Assembly (NCBI RefSeq): GCF_900105185.1
Contig: NZ_FNTJ01000001.1
Span: forward strand, 1,437,501-1,501,500
DNA length: 64,000 nt
Direction: 5' to 3'
From: Pseudomonas saponiphila
GTDB taxonomy: Bacteria; Pseudomonadota; Gammaproteobacteria; Pseudomonadales; Pseudomonadaceae
Shown: in pieces, positions 16,873 to 26,099 of the stretch
How positions within the stretch are numbered: position 1 is the stretch's first letter
How the letters are laid out: each line of letters begins with the position of its first letter
Position numbers and translations under genes: made by a program
The notes under the pieces: model-generated
Database searches by the model: none
Told to the model about the DNA's origin: nothing
Seen by the model: the letters and a program-made list of their open reading frames with translations, nothing else

Positions 16873-18225
16873 ATGTTTGGCATGTCCCAAGAGACCTATC
16901 TGCTGGTTGATGCAGTGGTCACTATCATCGGCCTGATCGTGTTGATCACCCGATTCAAGCTGCATCCCTTCATTGCCCTGACCATCGCCGCGGGGTTCCT
17001 CGGCCTGACCTCGGGCATGCCAGTGGACAAGATCATCAAGGCGTTCCAGGACGGCTTTGGTGGCGTGCTCGGTTTTGTCGGCATCATCCTGGCGCTGGGC
17101 ACCATGCTCGGCAAGATGATGGCCGAGTCCGGCGGCGCCGATCAGATCGCCCAGACCCTGATCCGCTCGTTCGGCAAGGAGCGGGTGCAATGGGCGATGA
17201 TGTTCGCCGCCTTCCTGGTGGGCATCCCGCTGTTCTTCGAGATCGGCTTCGTGCTGCTGATCCCGCTGGTGTTCATCGTCGCCCGGCGCACCGGGGTGTC
17301 GCTGATCAAGATCGGCATTCCACTGCTGGCCGGCCTGTCGGCGGTGCACGGCCTGGTGCCGCCGCATCCGGGGCCACTGCTGGCCATCGGCGTGTTCGGC
17401 GCCGACATCGGCAAGACCATTCTCTACGGCCTGATCGTTGCCCTGCCGACCGCCATCATTGCCGGTCCGATCTACGGCACCTTCATTGCCAAGTACATCC
17501 CGGGTCATCCGTCCCAGGAGCTGGTGGACCAGCTGGCCCGTGAAAACACCTCGCAGAACCTGCCGAGCTTCGGCGTGACCCTGCTCACCGTGCTGCTGCC
17601 GGTGTTCCTGATGCTGCTCAAGACCTTCGCCGACGTGGCGTTGCCGGACGGGCACTTCTTCCGCCTGTGGATGGACATGATCGGCCACCCGATCAGCGCC
17701 TTGCTGCTGGCCTTGCTGCTGTCGCTGTATACCTTCGGCTACAAGCAGGGCATCGGCTCCAAGCAGATTCTCGGCCTGCTCGACGCCAGCCTGGCGCCGA
17801 CCGCGGCGATCATCCTGATCATCGGTGCCGGCGGCGGTTTCAAGCAGATGCTGGTGACCAGCGGCGTGGGTGATGTGATCGGCCACATGGCGGTCAACGC
17901 GCAGATCTCGCCGATCCTCCTGGCCTGGCTGGTGGCGGCGGTGATTCGTATCGCCACCGGTTCGGCCACCGTGGCCACCATTACCGGCGCGGGCATCGTG
18001 GTGCCGGTGGTGGGGATGATCCCCGGGGTCAACCGCGAGCTGCTGGTGCTGGCCACCGGTGCCGGCTCCTTGATCCTGTCCCATGTCAACGACGCCGGTT
18101 TCTGGCTGGTCAAGCAGTACTTCAACATGACCGTGGCCGAAACCTTCAAGACCTGGACGGCCATGGAAACCATCCTCTCGGTGGTGGGCCTGATCTTTAT
18201 CCTGCTGTTGTCGCTGGTGGTTTAA
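16873..18225 (+). CDS. gntP: Gluconate:proton symporter, GntP family
   Basis: The 450-residue polytopic protein (12 or more hydrophobic segments) carries family motifs including GLSAVHGLVPPHPGPL (about residues 154-169) and a C-terminal HVNDAGFWLVKQYF. It imports gluconate. ACCGGAGGCAATCCC precedes the ATG. It forms a regulon with gntR and gntK through the shared operator. A REP element and then a strong bidirectional terminator follow the stop. Confidence 0.96.
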   Translation: MFGMSQETYLLVDAVVTIIGLIVLITRFKLHPFIALTIAAGFLGLTSGMPVDKIIKAFQDGFGGVLGFVGIILALGTMLGKMMAESGGADQIAQTLIRSFGKERVQWAMMFAAFLVGIPLFFEIGFVLLIPLVFIVARRTGVSLIKIGIPLLAGLSAVHGLVPPHPGPLLAIGVFGADIGKTILYGLIVALPTAIIAGPIYGTFIAKYIPGHPSQELVDQLARENTSQNLPSFGVTLLTVLLPVFLMLLKTFADVALPDGHFFRLWMDMIGHPISALLLALLLSLYTFGYKQGIGSKQILGLLDASLAPTAAIILIIGAGGGFKQMLVTSGVGDVIGHMAVNAQISPILLAWLVAAVIRIATGSATVATITGAGIVVPVVGMIPGVNRELLVLATGAGSLILSHVNDAGFWLVKQYFNMTVAETFKTWTAMETILSVVGLIFILLLSLVV

Positions 18226-18234
18226 GAGCTTCGC

Positions 18235-18260
18235 CTGTAGGAGCGGGCTTGCCCGCGAAA
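18235..18260. repeat. REP element, GTAGGAGC family
   Basis: CTGTAGGAGCGGGCTTGCCCGCGAAA, a palindromic Pseudomonas REP sequence (arms GCGGGC / GCCCGC). Related copies with GCCGGC arms lie at 39888 and 47643. It sits between gntP and its terminator. Confidence 0.82.
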
Positions 18261-18274
18261 AACCGCCAGCACGG

Positions 18275-18310
18275 CCACAAAAAAACCGCATCTCTGCGGT
18301 TTTTTTGTGG
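18275..18310. terminator. Bidirectional terminator, perfect 16-bp stem
   Basis: CCACAAAAAAACCGCA pairs perfectly with TGCGGTTTTTTTGTGG around a TCTC loop. It separates convergent gntP and alaC and gives a poly-T tract on both strands. Confidence 0.95.
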
Positions 18311-18321
18311 CTGAAAGACTC

Positions 18322-19533
18322 TCAGCTTTTCTGCACCAGGCCATCGGCGCGGAACATGCCGCGAATACCGCGCACCGCCTGGCGAATCCGGTCCTGATTC
18401 TCGATCAGGGCGAAGCGCACGTGATCGTCGCCGTATTCACCAAAACCCACTCCCGGCGACACGCAGACCTTGGCCTCGGCCAGCAGCTTCTTGGCGAACT
18501 CCAGGGAGCCCAGGTGCGCATAGGCTTCGGGAATCTTGGCCCAGACGTACATCGAGGCCTTGGGGTTCTCCACCATCCAGCCCAGTTCATGCAGGCCCTT
18601 GACCAGCACGTTGCGGCGCTGCCGGTACTGCTCGGCAATGTCCAGCACGCACTGCTGGTCGCCTTCCAGGGCGGCAATCGCCGCCACCTGCAGCGGGGTG
18701 AAGGTGCCGTAGTCGTGGTAGCTCTTGATCCGCGCCAGGGCGCTGACCAGCTCCGGGTTGCCGACCATGAAGCCGATGCGCCAGCCGGCCATGTTGTAGC
18801 TCTTGGACAGGGTGAAGAACTCCACCGCGATGTCCTTGGCTCCCGGCACCTGCATGATCGACGGGGCTTTCCAGCCGTCGTAGACGATGTCGGCGTAGGC
18901 CAGGTCGTGGATCACCAGCACGTCGTACTGCTTGGCCAGGGCGATCACCCGTTCGAAGAAGTCCAGCTCCACGCATTGGGCGGTGGGGTTGGAGGGGAAA
19001 CCCAGGATCATCATCTTCGGCTTGGGGATCGAACCGCGAATGGCCCGCTCCAGCTCGGCGAAGAAGTCCACCCCGGGCACCAGTGGCACCGAGCGCACCT
19101 GGGCGCCGGCGATCACCGCGCCATAGATGTGGATCGGGTAGCTGGGGTTGGGCACCAGCACGGTGTCGCCCTGGTCCAGGGTGGCCAGCATCAGGTGCGC
19201 CAGGCCTTCCTTGGAGCCGATGGTGACGATGGCTTCGCTTTCCGGGTCGATGTCGACCTCGTAGCGGTCCTTGTACCAGCGGGAAATCGCCCGGCGCAGC
19301 CGTGGAATGCCTTTGGAGGTGGAGTAGCCGTGGGTGTCCTCACGCTGGGCAACGGTCACCAGCTTTTCGACGATGTGCGGCGGAGTCGCGCCGTCGGGGT
19401 TGCCCATGCTCAAGTCGATGATGTCTTCGCCGCGCCGACGCGCAGCCATCTTCAGCTCGGCAGTGATATTGAAAACGTAAGGGGGAAGACGATCGATGCG
19501 CGCAAAGCGGCGCGGCGAACCTTGTTCGGCCAT
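18322..19533 (-). CDS. alaC: Alanine/glutamate-pyruvate aminotransferase AlaC
   Basis: The 403-residue product is a fold-type I PLP aminotransferase. The Schiff-base Lys is K244 in [15 protein letters not shown], and it has the N-terminal [20 protein letters not shown] and [13 protein letters not shown] motifs diagnostic of AlaC. It makes alanine from pyruvate and glutamate in the cytosol. The next gene upstream is 277 bp away and divergent. Length and motifs are complete. Confidence 0.94.
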   Translation of the reverse strand: MAEQGSPRRFARIDRLPPYVFNITAELKMAARRRGEDIIDLSMGNPDGATPPHIVEKLVTVAQREDTHGYSTSKGIPRLRRAISRWYKDRYEVDIDPESEAIVTIGSKEGLAHLMLATLDQGDTVLVPNPSYPIHIYGAVIAGAQVRSVPLVPGVDFFAELERAIRGSIPKPKMMILGFPSNPTAQCVELDFFERVIALAKQYDVLVIHDLAYADIVYDGWKAPSIMQVPGAKDIAVEFFTLSKSYNMAGWRIGFMVGNPELVSALARIKSYHDYGTFTPLQVAAIAALEGDQQCVLDIAEQYRQRRNVLVKGLHELGWMVENPKASMYVWAKIPEAYAHLGSLEFAKKLLAEAKVCVSPGVGFGEYGDDHVRFALIENQDRIRQAVRGIRGMFRADGLVQKS

Positions 19534-19810
19534 TGTTGCCTCGGAAAGACGTAAGCGCCCGGAACCGTCCGAGCGACGTTGGCCACTGCGGTGGCCTGCG
19601 GGGCAGACGATAAGGGCGGCGCCGGCGGCTTGTCCAGAGGGGCGGAAAATTATTTTCGCGACGCCGGGGGGATTTGCGAGGGCCGATGATTTGCCGCTAT
19701 AACGTGCACGCTTTTTGCCTGAAAGGGCTGCGAACCAGCTCTGCCGGCTTGATTTTCAAGGGCTCGGCAGACCTCGGCAGCTCTTCGAACAACAACGTCA
19801 AACGGGATGA

Positions 19811-20476
19811 ATGATGGAGTTTACCAGCGGCTTCTTGCTGAGCCTTTCACTGTGTCTGGACATCGGCGTGGCCAATATCGCGATGATCACCCTGGCCATG
19901 CAGCGCGGCTATTTCCAGGGCTTCTGCCTGGGCCTGGGGACCTGCGTCGGCGACCTGATCTACGCGTTGTTGGCCCTGGCCGGGATGACCGTGCTGCTGC
20001 AGTACGAAAGCGTGCGCTGGGTGCTGTGGATCGGCGGTTCGGCGCTGCTGGTGTACTTCGCCGCGAAGATGATTTACGCCGCGCTCCACCACAGCGCGGT
20101 GCTGGCCACGGCCGGGGAGGCGGAGCGCGGCTCGCCGCGCAAGGAGTTCTTGCGCGGGATCTTCCTGGCCATGTCCTCGCCCAGCGCGATCCTCTGGTTC
20201 GCCGCCGTGGGTGGCACCCTGATTGCCCGATCCGGGGGCGGCGGGATCGCCAATTCCGGGCTGTTCCTCGCCGGTTTCTTCTGTGCCGGGCTGCTCTGGA
20301 CCCTGGGACTGTGCCTGGCCGCGACCCAGGGCGGCAAGCTCTTGGGGGATAAGCTGCTGCGCTATTCCTACCTGGCATCTGCGGCGATCTTCTGCTATTT
20401 CGCGGTGTACGTGATTCTATCCGGTTATCAGGAGTTCATCGTCGGCGCCGGCGTGACCGACCTTCCGGCGCTCTGA
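19811..20476 (+). CDS. LysE-family transporter
   Basis: The 221-residue protein has six hydrophobic segments and the LysE/RhtB pattern: SLCLDIGVANIAMITLAMQR (a variant of the usual PGP signature), then LGLGTCVGDLIYALLALAGM and FLRGIFLAMSSPSAILWFAA. The substrate is unknown. Two adjacent ATGs (19811 and 19814) are possible starts. The lack of the canonical PGP motif sets it apart from the exporter at 14386. Confidence 0.82.
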   Translation: MMEFTSGFLLSLSLCLDIGVANIAMITLAMQRGYFQGFCLGLGTCVGDLIYALLALAGMTVLLQYESVRWVLWIGGSALLVYFAAKMIYAALHHSAVLATAGEAERGSPRKEFLRGIFLAMSSPSAILWFAAVGGTLIARSGGGGIANSGLFLAGFFCAGLLWTLGLCLAATQGGKLLGDKLLRYSYLASAAIFCYFAVYVILSGYQEFIVGAGVTDLPAL

Positions 20477-20545
20477 TCCAGGCCCTGGCGATTGGCTTCT
20501 ATACTTGCTGTCGAACCCATCATTTCTGCGGCAGGAGTGGCATTC

Positions 20546-21034
20546 ATGGATGAGCAAAAACAGGGCGCAGGTCCCGAACCGCGCTTCGAAAGAGAGCGTT
20601 TTCTGCTGATCGCCGGCTTCAGCGAGCGGTTTACCCCAGGCGCCGGCCAGGACATCGGCCAGCTGTGGCAGCGTTTCATCCCCCACATCGGCCGGGTGCC
20701 GGGGCAGGTGGATGAGGTGACCTACGGCGTCTGCTGCAACCCCGATGGCCAGGGCAGCTTCGAATACCTGGCCGGGGTCGAGATCAGCAAGCTCGATGAT
20801 CTGCCCGAGCGCTATCGCTGGATCGAAGTGCAGCCGCAGAACTACGCGGTGTTCGAGCATGGTGGTTCCCTGCAGGAATTGCCCCAGACCTTCAACTACA
20901 TCTGGAACACCTGGCTGCCCCAGTCTGGCCGCGAGGCCGCCGATGCGCCGGAGTTCGAGCGCTACAGCGCCGATTTCAACCCTGACACCGGCACTGGCGT
21001 GGTGGAAGTCTGGTTGCCCCTCAAAAGTGCATGA
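20546..21034 (+). CDS. GyrI-like / AraC effector-binding domain protein
   Basis: The 162-residue stand-alone effector-binding domain has the core EVTYGVCCN..FEYLAGVEI, YAVFEHGGSLQELPQTFNYI and a FERYSADF..TGTGVVEVWLPL end, as in GyrI/SbmC-like proteins and the C-terminal domains of Rob-type regulators. No DNA-binding domain is fused. Inference: a small-molecule-binding or gyrase-modulating protein. GGCAGGAG precedes the ATG. Confidence 0.82.
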   Translation: MDEQKQGAGPEPRFERERFLLIAGFSERFTPGAGQDIGQLWQRFIPHIGRVPGQVDEVTYGVCCNPDGQGSFEYLAGVEISKLDDLPERYRWIEVQPQNYAVFEHGGSLQELPQTFNYIWNTWLPQSGREAADAPEFERYSADFNPDTGTGVVEVWLPLKSA

Positions 21035-21288
21035 TCCCCTCGGGGGCGCGGTCCGGCCCCCGATTTTCCCCGCCTGCCGCGCAATCTATACGCCGTCTTA
21101 ATACCGCCCCCGGCAATCAGTGCCCGACCTTGATACGCCCTCACCTAACCTGCGTGGCGCAGAGGAGAGCGGTGGACGAGGTGTTCCCGACTCCCTGCCG
21201 GCGCCCGTTCCCGGGCGCTCTGACCGGTTGCGCTGCGGGCCGCTAGCTGCGCTTGCGGCGCCGCCTCAATGAATTGAGGGGAAAAGCC
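21035..21288 (+). promoter_or_regulatory. kdp leader region with structured RNA
   Basis: This 254-bp gap before kdpF is GC-rich and has strong self-complementarity, for example GGCGCCCG/CGGGCGC near 21200-21220. A perfect hairpin CCTCAA-TGAA-TTGAGG at 21264-21279 has a 3' arm that includes the start of the kdpF ribosome site (GAGGGG). It presumably holds the kdp promoter and KdpE site, but I cannot assign -35/-10 elements with confidence. Confidence 0.5.
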
Positions 21289-21387
21289 TTGCTGACACTG
21301 GAATTCATCTACGGCGCCAGCGCTTTCTGCGCCGTGCTGCTGTTCGTCTACCTGGGTTACGCGCTGATCCGTGCCGAGAAATTCTGA
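21289..21387 (+). CDS. kdpF: K+-transporting ATPase small subunit KdpF
   Basis: The 32-residue single-helix membrane peptide starts at TTG 21289 behind GAGGGGAAAAGCC. It reads MLTLEFIYGASAFCAVLLFV and ends YLGYALIRAEKF. The YLGYALIRAE(K)F tail matches the LGYLVYALINAEAF end of E. coli KdpF. KdpF is a lipid-like stabiliser of the KdpABC complex. It lies at the head of the kdp operon. Confidence 0.83.
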   Translation: MLTLEFIYGASAFCAVLLFVYLGYALIRAEKF

Positions 21388-21457
21388 TGACCGCACCCAG
21401 CGCTACCCCGGCATTTTCATTCGCCCGTCCGGGCATTTACGAGAAAGGAAACCAGCC

Positions 21458-21541
21458 ATGTACGACCTGATCTTCGTGGGCCTGTCCCTGGGGTTCTTTG
21501 TACTGACGGCCCTGGTCATCGTCGCCATGGGCAAGATTTGA
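21458..21541 (+). CDS. 27-residue single-helix membrane protein in the kdp operon
   Basis: ATG 21458 to TGA 21541, with GAAAGGAAACCAGCC upstream as a clear ribosome site. The product is one hydrophobic helix ([20 protein letters not shown]) ending in IVAMGKI. It follows kdpF by 70 bp and precedes kdpA by 13 bp, so translation into kdpA is likely coupled. It resembles the small membrane proteins often found upstream of kdpA in other bacteria; function unknown. It could be a second KdpF-like subunit. Confidence 0.72.
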   Translation: MYDLIFVGLSLGFFVLTALVIVAMGKI

Positions 21542-21554
21542 ACGGAGCATCGAC

Positions 21555-23261
21555 ATGTTGAGTACTGTGCTGGAATACGCGGTGATCCTCGGGGTAATGA
21601 CCGGGCTCGCCGTACTCATGGGCCAATGGCTGGCCCGGGTCTTCAGCGGCCGTGGCCATGCCTTGCCGGAGCGGGCCACCTATCGCCTGCTGGGGATCAA
21701 CCCCGCTGAAACCATGGGCTGGGCCCGCTATGGCTCGGCGCTGTTGCTGTCCAACGCGGCGATGATGCTCCTGGGCTACCTGGTGCTGCGCCTGCAAAGC
21801 GTCATGCCCCTCAACCCCCTGGGGCTGGCGGCGCAGACCCCGGACCTGGCGTTCAACACCGCCGCGTCCTTCATCACCAACACCAACTGGCAGGCCTATT
21901 CCGGGGAAAGCAGCCTGTCGAACTTCAGCCAGATGGCAGTGATCACCTTCCTGATGTTCGTCGGCGCCACCGCCGGGGTTGTCGCGGCGGCCGGTTTCAT
22001 TCGCGGCCTGAGCCGTTCCAGCTCGGCGGATATCGGCAACTACTGGGTCGATTTCACCCGCACCCTGTACCGGGTGATGTTGCCGCTGTGCCTGGTCATG
22101 GCTCTGGTCTACGTCTGGCAGGGCATGCCCCAGACCCTCGATTCCGAGGCCCTGGCCACCACCCTGGAAGGCGCCCAGCAGCAGCTGATCGTCGGCGCCG
22201 TGGCCAGCTTCGAGTCGATCAAGCACATCGGCACCAACGGCGGTGGCTTCTTCAGCATGAACGCCGCCCACCCGTTCGAGAACCCGACGCCGCTGACCAA
22301 CGTCCTGCACATCCTCAGCATGTTGCTGATCCCTTCGGCGCTGACCTACGCCTTCGGCAGCATGCTGCTGCGCCGGCGTCAGGGCTGGGTGTTCTTCGGC
22401 ACCTTCCTGGTGATGTTCGTCGGCTTCCTGGCCATCGTCTTCAGCGCGGAGCAGGGCGGCAATCCGCTGTTGACCCAGATTGGTGTCGACCAGCAACTGT
22501 CGGCGACCCAGAGCGGCGGCAACATGGAAGGCAAGGAACTGCGCTTCGGCATCGCCGACACTGCGCTGTTCGTCACCACCACCACCGGTGCCACCACCGG
22601 TTCGGTGAATGCCATGCATGACTCGCTGACCCCCATGGGCGGCTTCGTGCCTCTGGCGCAGATGATGCTCAACTGTGTGTTCGGCGGAGACGGCGTGGGC
22701 TTCATCAACCTGATCCAGTACGCCCTGCTGACGGTGTTCCTGGTGGGCATGATGATCGGCCGCAGCCCGGAATTCCTCGGCAAGAAGATCGAGGCCCGGG
22801 AGATCAAGCTGGTGATGCTCTCGGTGCTCGCGCACCCGATCTGCATCCTCGGTTTCACCGCCCTGGCAGCGCTGTGGCCGGACACCATGAACAGCCTCAA
22901 CAACCTTGGTCCCCATGGCTTCAGCGAGGTGCTCTACGCCTACGCCTCGGGCACCGCCAACAACGGTTCGGCGTTTGCCGGGCTCAATGCCAACACGCCG
23001 TTCTTCAACACCACCATCGGCCTGGCGATGCTCATGGGGCGTTTCTTCACCATGCTGCCGATGCTGGCCGTGGCCGGTTCCCTGGCGGCGAAAAAGAACA
23101 TCCCGGCCGGTGCCGGCACCATTCCCACCGCCACGCCGCTGTTCATGTTGCTGGTGGTGTTCGTGGTGCTGGTGGTCGGTGGCCTGACTTTCCTGCCGGC
23201 CCTCGCGCTCGGCCCGCTGGTGGAGCAACTGCAGTTGCTGGCCGGCCAGACCTACAAATAA
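21555..23261 (+). CDS. kdpA: K+-transporting ATPase, KdpA channel subunit
   Basis: The 568-residue polytopic protein has the four P-loop/filter segments of the KdpA superfamily of K+ channels, including [51 protein letters not shown] and [12 protein letters not shown]. It binds and translocates K+ at the inner membrane as part of the high-affinity Kdp pump. It starts 13 bp after the small membrane ORF. Unusually, it is followed by kdpC rather than kdpB. Confidence 0.97.
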   Translation: MLSTVLEYAVILGVMTGLAVLMGQWLARVFSGRGHALPERATYRLLGINPAETMGWARYGSALLLSNAAMMLLGYLVLRLQSVMPLNPLGLAAQTPDLAFNTAASFITNTNWQAYSGESSLSNFSQMAVITFLMFVGATAGVVAAAGFIRGLSRSSSADIGNYWVDFTRTLYRVMLPLCLVMALVYVWQGMPQTLDSEALATTLEGAQQQLIVGAVASFESIKHIGTNGGGFFSMNAAHPFENPTPLTNVLHILSMLLIPSALTYAFGSMLLRRRQGWVFFGTFLVMFVGFLAIVFSAEQGGNPLLTQIGVDQQLSATQSGGNMEGKELRFGIADTALFVTTTTGATTGSVNAMHDSLTPMGGFVPLAQMMLNCVFGGDGVGFINLIQYALLTVFLVGMMIGRSPEFLGKKIEAREIKLVMLSVLAHPICILGFTALAALWPDTMNSLNNLGPHGFSEVLYAYASGTANNGSAFAGLNANTPFFNTTIGLAMLMGRFFTMLPMLAVAGSLAAKKNIPAGAGTIPTATPLFMLLVVFVVLVVGGLTFLPALALGPLVEQLQLLAGQTYK

Positions 23262-23270
23262 GGGGTTGTG

Positions 23271-23954
23271 ATGACTACGCAAATGCAAACCCAAGACACC
23301 CCTGTGGTGCTGTTCCAGGGCCTGTTGCGCCCGGTGCTGGTGTCGGCGGTGTTCTTCATGCTGCTCACCGGGCTGGCCTATCCGCTGGCGACCACGCTGC
23401 TGGCCAACCTGCTGTTCCCGTTCCAGGCCCAGGGCAGCCTGGTGCAGCGTGACGGCCTGGTGGTGGGATCAAAGCTGATCGGCCAGTCCTTCAATCGCCC
23501 GGAGTATTTCCAGGGCCGCCCGAGCATGACCCTGGGCAGCGATCCGCTGGACCCGAGCAAGAGCGTGCCCCAGCCCTACAACGCCGGGGCCAGCGGTGCC
23601 AGCAACCTGGGCCCCACCAGCCAGAAGCTGCTGGACAGCGTGGCCGCGCGGGTCAGCGCCTATCGCCAGCTCAACGGCCTGGCGGCGGACATCCCGGTGC
23701 CGGTGGACGCGGTGACCGCTTCGGCCTCCGGCCTGGACCCGCACATCTCCCTGGCCAACGCCCAGCTGCAATTGAACCGGGTGGCCCGCCTGCGCAACCT
23801 GCCGCCGGCCGAGCTGCAGGCGCTGCTGCAGGCGCACAGCGAAAGCCGCACCTTCGGCCTGCTCGGCGAGCCCCGGGTCAATGTGCTGCAACTCAACCTG
23901 GCGCTGGATGCCCAAGCGCCCCTGCATTCCTCGCCCGTTGCGGCCAGTGAGTAA
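23271..23954 (+). CDS. kdpC: K+-transporting ATPase, KdpC subunit
   Basis: The 227-residue product has one N-terminal membrane helix (about residues 20-42) and a periplasmic domain with the KdpC motifs GSKLIGQSF, YFQGRPS, YNAGASGASNLGPTS, PVDAVTASASGLDPHIS and VNVLQLNLAL. It stabilises the KdpFABC complex. It is somewhat longer than the usual 185-195 residues because of a tail. It lies between kdpA and kdpB, a departure from the common A-B-C order. ATG 23271 is preferred over a GTG three bases earlier. Confidence 0.96.
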   Translation: MTTQMQTQDTPVVLFQGLLRPVLVSAVFFMLLTGLAYPLATTLLANLLFPFQAQGSLVQRDGLVVGSKLIGQSFNRPEYFQGRPSMTLGSDPLDPSKSVPQPYNAGASGASNLGPTSQKLLDSVAARVSAYRQLNGLAADIPVPVDAVTASASGLDPHISLANAQLQLNRVARLRNLPPAELQALLQAHSESRTFGLLGEPRVNVLQLNLALDAQAPLHSSPVAASE

Positions 23955-23966
23955 GAGACGTCGATC

Positions 23967-26039
23967 ATGAGTAGCAACCCTCGTATAGCGTTGTTCGACC
24001 GTGGGCTATTGCTCACCGCGTGCCTGGATGCCGTGAAGAAACTGTTGCCCCAGGCGCAGTGGAAGAACCCGGTGATGTTCGTGGTCTACCTGGGCAGCAT
24101 CCTCACCACCCTGCTCTGGTTCCAGTCCCTGGGCGGTGCGGGCGAGGCCTCCAGTGGCTTCATCCTCAGCATCACCCTGTGGCTGTGGTTCACCGTGCTG
24201 TTCGCCAACTTCGCCGAAGCCCTGGCCGAGGGCCGCAGCCGGGCCCAGGCCGCCAGCCTCAAGGGCATGAAGCGCCAGACCCTGGCCAAGCTGTTGCAGC
24301 AGCCCAGGCATGGCGCGGCCTGGCTGCCCATGGCTGCCAGCGAGTTGCGCAAGGACATGGTGGTGCTGATCGAAGCCGGCGACCTGGTGCCGCTGGATGG
24401 CGAGGTCATCGAAGGCGTGGCCACGGTGGACGAGAGCGCCATTACCGGTGAGTCGGCGCCGGTGATCCGCGAGGCCGGGGGCGACTTTTCCTCGGTCACC
24501 GGCGGCACCAAGGTGCTGTCGGACTGGCTGGTGGTGCGCATCAGCGTCAACCCCGGCGAGTCGTTCCTGGACCGCATGATCTCCATGGTGGAATCGGCCA
24601 AGCGCCAGAAGACGCCCAACGAGGTGGCCCTGACCATTCTCCTGGTGGGCCTGACCTTGCTGTTCCTGCTGGTGATCGTGACCCTGAGCCCGTACTCGAT
24701 CTTCGCCGTGGCCATGAGCGGCACCGGCAGCGTGATCAGCGCCACGGTGATGGTGGCGTTGCTGGTGTGCCTGATTCCCACCACTATCGGCGGCCTGCTC
24801 TCGGCCATCGGCGTGGCGGGCATGAGCCGCATGATGTCGGCCAACGTCATCGCCACGTCCGGGCGCGCTGTGGAAGCGGCGGGCGACGTCGACGTGCTGC
24901 TGCTGGACAAGACCGGCACCATTACCCTGGGCAATCGCCAGGCCAGCGCCTTCGTGCCGGCACCGGGGATCAAGGACAGCGAGCTGGCGGACGCCGCGCA
25001 ACTGGCTTCCCTGGCGGACGAAACCCCCGAGGGCCGCAGCATCGTGGTGCTGGCCAAGCAGAAGTTCGACATCCGTGGCCGCGACATCCAGGCCCTGGGC
25101 GCCAGCTTCGTGCCCTTCACCGCGCAGACCCGCATGAGCGGCGTCGACCTGCCGGACGGCCGCAGCATCCGCAAGGGCGCCGCCGATGCCATTCGCCGGC
25201 ACATCGAAGCCCTGGGGGGCAGCTTCCCGCCGGCCTTGCAGGCCAAGGTCGATGAAGTCTCGCGGCGCGGCAGCACGCCGCTGGTGGTCAGCGACGGCGC
25301 CCAGGCCCTGGGCGTGGTGGAACTCAAGGACGTGGTCAAGGGCGGGATGAAGGAGCGCTTTGCCGAGCTGCGGCGCATGGGCATCAAGACCGTGATGATC
25401 ACCGGCGACAACCGCCTGACCGCGGCGGCGATTGCCGTGGAAGCCGGAGTCGATGATTTCCTCGCCGAGGCCCGTCCCGAGGACAAGCTGCAACTGATCC
25501 GCGACTACCAGGCCAAGGGCCGGCTGGTGGCCATGACCGGCGACGGCACCAACGACGCCCCCGCCCTGGCCCAGGCCGACGTCGCGGTGGCGATGAACAG
25601 CGGCACCCAGGCGGCGAAAGAGGCGGGCAACATGGTCGACCTGGACAGCAACCCGACCAAGCTGATCGAGGTGGTGGAAGTCGGCAAGCAGATGCTCATG
25701 ACCCGCGGCGCCCTGACCACCTTCAGCGTGGCCAACGACGTGGCCAAGTATTTTGCTATCGTACCGGCCGCGTTCGTCGCCACTTACCCGCAGTTGGCGG
25801 CGCTCAACGTGATGCACTTGAGCAGCCCGAACTCGGCGATTCTCAGTGCGGTGATCTTCAATGCGCTGATCATCGTGTTCCTCATCCCCCTGGCGCTCAA
25901 GGGGGTGAAGTACCGGTCCATCGGCGCCGCGGCCCTGCTCAACCGCAACCTGCTGATCTATGGCCTGGGCGGGGTGCTGGTGCCCTTTGCCGGGATCAAG
26001 CTGATCGACATGCTGCTGGCCGGGCTTGGCCTGGTCTGA
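23967..26039 (+). CDS. kdpB: K+-transporting P-type ATPase, KdpB subunit
   Basis: The 690-residue P-type ATPase has the phosphorylation motif [10 protein letters not shown] with D314 as the phospho-acceptor, TGES in the actuator domain ([11 protein letters not shown]) and [20 protein letters not shown] in the hinge. KdpB hydrolyses ATP to drive K+ uptake through KdpA. It starts 12 bp after kdpC. It is followed by a strong hairpin that separates the pump genes from kdpDE. Confidence 0.97.
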   Translation: MSSNPRIALFDRGLLLTACLDAVKKLLPQAQWKNPVMFVVYLGSILTTLLWFQSLGGAGEASSGFILSITLWLWFTVLFANFAEALAEGRSRAQAASLKGMKRQTLAKLLQQPRHGAAWLPMAASELRKDMVVLIEAGDLVPLDGEVIEGVATVDESAITGESAPVIREAGGDFSSVTGGTKVLSDWLVVRISVNPGESFLDRMISMVESAKRQKTPNEVALTILLVGLTLLFLLVIVTLSPYSIFAVAMSGTGSVISATVMVALLVCLIPTTIGGLLSAIGVAGMSRMMSANVIATSGRAVEAAGDVDVLLLDKTGTITLGNRQASAFVPAPGIKDSELADAAQLASLADETPEGRSIVVLAKQKFDIRGRDIQALGASFVPFTAQTRMSGVDLPDGRSIRKGAADAIRRHIEALGGSFPPALQAKVDEVSRRGSTPLVVSDGAQALGVVELKDVVKGGMKERFAELRRMGIKTVMITGDNRLTAAAIAVEAGVDDFLAEARPEDKLQLIRDYQAKGRLVAMTGDGTNDAPALAQADVAVAMNSGTQAAKEAGNMVDLDSNPTKLIEVVEVGKQMLMTRGALTTFSVANDVAKYFAIVPAAFVATYPQLAALNVMHLSSPNSAILSAVIFNALIIVFLIPLALKGVKYRSIGAAALLNRNLLIYGLGGVLVPFAGIKLIDMLLAGLGLV

Positions 26040-26050
26040 GGCAAGGACTG

Positions 26051-26082
26051 ACAATGCGGCGCTTCCCGGAGCGCCGCATTGT
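26051..26082 (+). terminator. Intra-operon hairpin between kdpB and kdpD
   Basis: A perfect 13-bp stem (26051-26063 with 26070-26082; core AATGCGGCGCT / AGCGCCGCATT) with a TCCCGG loop, followed by a T-rich run (TTCATTTTA). It is likely a partial terminator or mRNA stabiliser that lowers kdpDE expression relative to the pump genes. Confidence 0.72.
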
Positions 26083-26099
26083 TCATTTTAAGGAAGCTC

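Noticed and set aside
16834..18291. Antisense frame of 485 codons across gntP
   Set aside because: Low-complexity His/Gln/Asp-rich translation, a shadow of the gluconate permease. It would read through the terminator at 18275.
19534..19810. 277-bp gap between alaC and the LysE-type gene checked for RNA genes or small ORFs
   Set aside because: Nothing convincing beyond divergent promoters was seen.
21516..23294. Antisense frame of about 590 codons across kdpA
   Set aside because: The same GC-bias artefact; kdpA motifs on the plus strand are complete.
24006..26054. Long open frame of about 680 codons antisense to kdpB
   Set aside because: High-GC third-position bias keeps the opposite frame open. 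The translation is rich in His, Gln and Arg with no recognisable domain, and the sense strand is an unambiguous P-type ATPase.
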